From: Ectocarpus siliculosus
Lineage: Eukaryota > Sar > Phaeophyceae > Ectocarpales > Ectocarpaceae
Direction: 5' to 3'
DNA length: 64,000 bases
Assembly: GCA_000310025.1 (NCBI GenBank)
Contig: FN649729.1
Span: forward strand, 4,956,961-5,020,960
The position numbers were made by a program, and so were the translations under genes. How positions within the stretch are numbered: position 1 is the first letter of the stretch; each line of letters begins with the position of its first letter. The notes below the pieces were generated by a model. That model was not told the DNA's origin and did not search any database. It saw only the letters and a program-made list of their open reading frames with translations. Positions 61,701 through 64,000 of the stretch are shown here, piece by piece.

Positions 61701-64000
61701 GTATGTGTGGTGCTACGAGTGTGGATGTGTTGCTGATATGTTTTACTCGTCTACATACAGCAGTAGTAGTGTTGTTGTAGCGTTCGTTGTAGCTGCTGAC
61801 ACAATGACCGCTGGATCTTGGGAACGATTTTCAAATTGTTGGGAACCACGATATCCTCGATATCTGGGCTTCGGCAGGGATTGCAATACCCCTCCCTTTT
61901 GCTGCCCTCTGCTCTTTGCAGCAGCAGTGGCTTCCTACGTTCGGGCGAGTGTATGTGTGGTGCTGCGAAAGAACACATATGTATGTATGTATGTACTGTA
62001 TGCACACACGCGTTCATATACATGTGCATACGTTGAGAGATTCATGATTTGTCATTGATTGGCCCCATTCCCATTCCCGAGACCTTGATATTACCCGCTG
62101 TCACTGAAGTCTCTTCATTGGTCAGCCGGTTAGCGCGGGTCCTAATAATCTAGACACACCTACCTATGGACTTGCCAATACACGGCGCGAAGGGCTGCAG
62201 GGCGGCAACTCCACGACTTGCCACTACACCAGCATTTGCAAATGATCAATCAATGATCAGTGAGAACGTCTGAAGACTCAAAAGGGTTAATAACGACACA
62301 CACATGCCGCACACATCAAGTAACTAACGTTGTTAGTCGAGGGCGTCCCCGTATGTTCGAGAAAGCGCTGACAAGGTTGTTCTCTGTCGTGTTCCGCATG
62401 CCAGCATCGCAAGAACCACTATTCCTTGCCTACGGTACATGATGCCAGCACACACTATTCCTTGCCGCGGGGTGTTCATATAGCCTTGCCGTGCCTCCCC
62501 CCTCCCCCTCCGGTCCTGCCCCTCCCCGTAGCCCCATCGACGGCGCAACGCTACTCCAAAGCTCCAGGGTGCGCATCTGGATCGGGGGCTTGATGAACCA
62601 CCTGTCGCTCTGCCAGCGCATGTACATCCGCAGCCGCAGACCCTTCCGCATTATCTTGATGAGACACGCGGAGTCTGAGGGCAATGTGGATAAGTGCGTG
62701 TACTCTTCAACTCCAGACCACGCGCTCAAGATCACAGAGCGGGGAAAACGTCAGGTGGGCCGAGATATCAAAAAATCCCTCGTTCGTTCATCCAACCCGG
62801 AAGGCCACAATTGCCATGCAGTCGTTGACGTCACGCATGGAGGTAGAATTTACATGATGCAGCAGAACCTCCACCTGTCGGAAGGGTATTAGAAGCATTG
62901 CATTTATTGTCGTAGTCGGCGAGAGTGACAAGTGTTTTCTTTGTGGACAGTCCGTTAGAGTGTCGTCGTGGTTTGATGTCGGGAAACGCTCCGAAGGCAG
63001 GCGCCTGTCGCTGGCTGCGAGGCGAAGAAGCTGACATAGGGCTACCGCGATGTAGACTCCATACATGTACAGCAGTCGAAATAGTTTGCGAGGCAGGCGA
63101 TCGCCCTTCCTCTTCCGCCGAGCGCGCTGCCCATCCCCCTGCCCGCCTTGGAACACGAATTTACCAACCAAAACTTTGGCGTGTTTGCTGTTGGTTGTGA
63201 TTTTCTCGGGCGGGGTGACGCGCACAGGCGACTCTTGCTGGCAGGGAGCTCCAAAAGCTGATAGGGGACGAGAGCGTGTACTTCATAGTCTCTCCGTACA
63301 CGAGGACGAGGATGACCTACAAGATAGTCAAGGAAGGGTTGGAGCAAAGACAGCACTTCGCGATGAAGGAAGATCCCAGGCTGCGAGGTTAGAGTCGGTT
63401 TGAGTTAATTGTGAGACTAGGAAAAACAGTTTTTTGTTTTGCCACGGCAAGTCTTCCGAAACGTTGAAGGATCTTCAATGCTGCGGAACATCTTAGGGTG
63501 GTTTTGGTGATGACGGCGAGTGGGACAAACCGCCGGAATTATTTCGTAGCTTCTGCTGCAGCTGCTAGGAATCACGCCACCGTATGCTACGGTGCATTTT
63601 TGCCTTGTGTTCTTGCTAGCACGTTTTGCCCGGTTGGTATGCTATCTCAGGGCGATGGCGTACATCCACCATGCCGCTGCTTAATTTTTTTTGCGTGCCC
63701 CCCTTTGGCGTGCCTGTGTCTCTCTCCTCTGGCGTGCCCCCCCCCCATGTGGGATGCTGCCTTCCTAGAGCTGGACTTCGGCAATTTCCAGGATTTAGAG
63801 ACAATGCAGGAGACCATGGAGGTATGCCGTATTGGAAAAATCTGCACAGCTTTTGTAATCGGGGGACTTTGTGTACCGGATATAATAGTTATGTTGTTAT
63901 GTTCGATGCTGTACAGCAGGCCGTTTCCGCTCGTGCCAGTTGGCACCTCTTGGTGTGCAAACGCCATTTTCTGTTCCGAAACACTTGTTTGTGTTGTTCC
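58760..64000 (+). CDS. Histidine phosphatase / phosphoglycerate mutase family protein (3' end outside window)
   Basis: Three secure exons join in phase: 62532-62754, 63228-63387 and 63769-63821; the gene continues past 64000. They encode RPFRIILMRHAESEGNVDK, with the catalytic RHA motif whose His is phosphorylated, then ITERGKRQ|ATLAGRELQKL, VYFIVSPYTRTRMT and the ELDFGNFQDLE segment that follows in this family. Such enzymes are phosphomutases or phosphatases; the substrate is not evident. A possible first exon is 58760-58851: it starts with a Met, encodes a hydrophobic stretch (AWLPLALPAAAVVWLG), ends AG|GTATGT, and its two-base phase fits the acceptor at 62531. This implies an N-terminal signal anchor and a 3.7-kb intron. 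Without it, Met at about 62593 is the likely start. Confidence is high for the family, modest for the first exon. Confidence 0.8.
60064..60541. repeat. Imperfect palindrome (fold-back), about 480 bp
   Basis: The left arm 60064-60295 is the imperfect reverse complement of 60302-60541, with only a few bases between (around TTGTTTTGAAA). Matching blocks include CCTTGGCGGTTTTTTTTTCG, 'TGACGGTCGGCGT', the block around CTTGTCGGCGCAGGTGGTCT and CTGCGCAGCGCGCAGGA, and 'CTTGACGAGGA'. Open frames on the two strands share GLVGAGGLRSAQDGV-like peptides, as expected from the symmetry. It sits in the putative first intron of the mutase-family gene. Confidence 0.88.
60856..61050 (+). mobile_element. tRNA-derived SINE, copy 4
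   Basis: The head has an A-box-like GTGGTCTAGTGATCGG and a B-box-like GTGGGCTCGATTCTC about 40 bp later. The downstream block CGACGAGGGAAAGCGACGGC, then CCCTTCTC.CGATAA, matches the body of copy 1 in reverse complement. Confidence 0.65.
62093..62142 (-). repeat. Intronic hairpin repeat, copy in the mutase-family gene
   Basis: On the minus strand it reads ACCCGCGCTAACCGGCTGAC, CAATGAAGAGA, then CTTCAGTGACAGCGGGT. The outer ACCCGC/GCGGGT pairing differs in sequence from CCGCGC/GCGCGG in other copies, yet still pairs. It lies between the putative first exon and the second exon. Confidence 0.65.

Overview
This window looks like nuclear DNA of a stramenopile, most likely a brown alga of the Ectocarpus type. 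Its genes are broken into many short exons by introns of about 80 bp to 4 kb. Exons are GC-rich and introns and spacers are repeat-laden. It carries an ankyrin protein of the large 'GGHL..LKWAR.NGCPW' class, and there is no operon structure or bacterial signal. The organism is inferred from gene structure and family type; no database was searched. Gene models were built by hand by matching splice sites and codon phase, so exon edges are given explicitly.

Layout, left to right. (1) 305-8606, plus strand: a chain of in-phase exons for an unrecognised TPR/transmembrane protein, running into a low-complexity La-motif (LARP-type) RNA-binding protein; they may be one gene or two. (2) 8607-23194: about 14.6 kb with no gene I can support, containing short tandem repeats and diverged repeat copies. 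(3) 23195-33064, minus strand: a complete nine-exon ankyrin-repeat gene (435 aa). Its introns hold a 57-bp minisatellite, MITE-like copies and a large inverted repeat. (4) 33065-39608: mostly gene-free, with a ~700-bp imperfect palindrome at 34726-35428 and one orphan C-terminal exon at 37309-37495. (5) 39609-41249, minus: a probable small membrane protein. (6) 42094-44435, minus, perhaps extending to 46262: a protein with a dynein light chain (LC8)-like domain. (7) 47838-56135, plus: a complete ten-exon class II fructose-bisphosphate aldolase (366 aa), the firmest call. (8) 58760 to beyond 64000, plus: a histidine-phosphatase/phosphoglycerate-mutase family gene, cut by the window end, with a ~480-bp imperfect palindrome in its putative first intron.

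The genes share no obvious pathway; this is ordinary eukaryotic gene order. The aldolase acts in glycolysis/gluconeogenesis or the Calvin cycle, the LARP-like protein probably in mRNA regulation, and the ankyrin protein in protein-protein contacts. The unusual content is non-coding: three fold-back structures, a small hairpin repeat whose five copies here all lie in introns or putative introns, a tRNA-derived SINE family, a MITE family with five copies, and two GC-AG introns.
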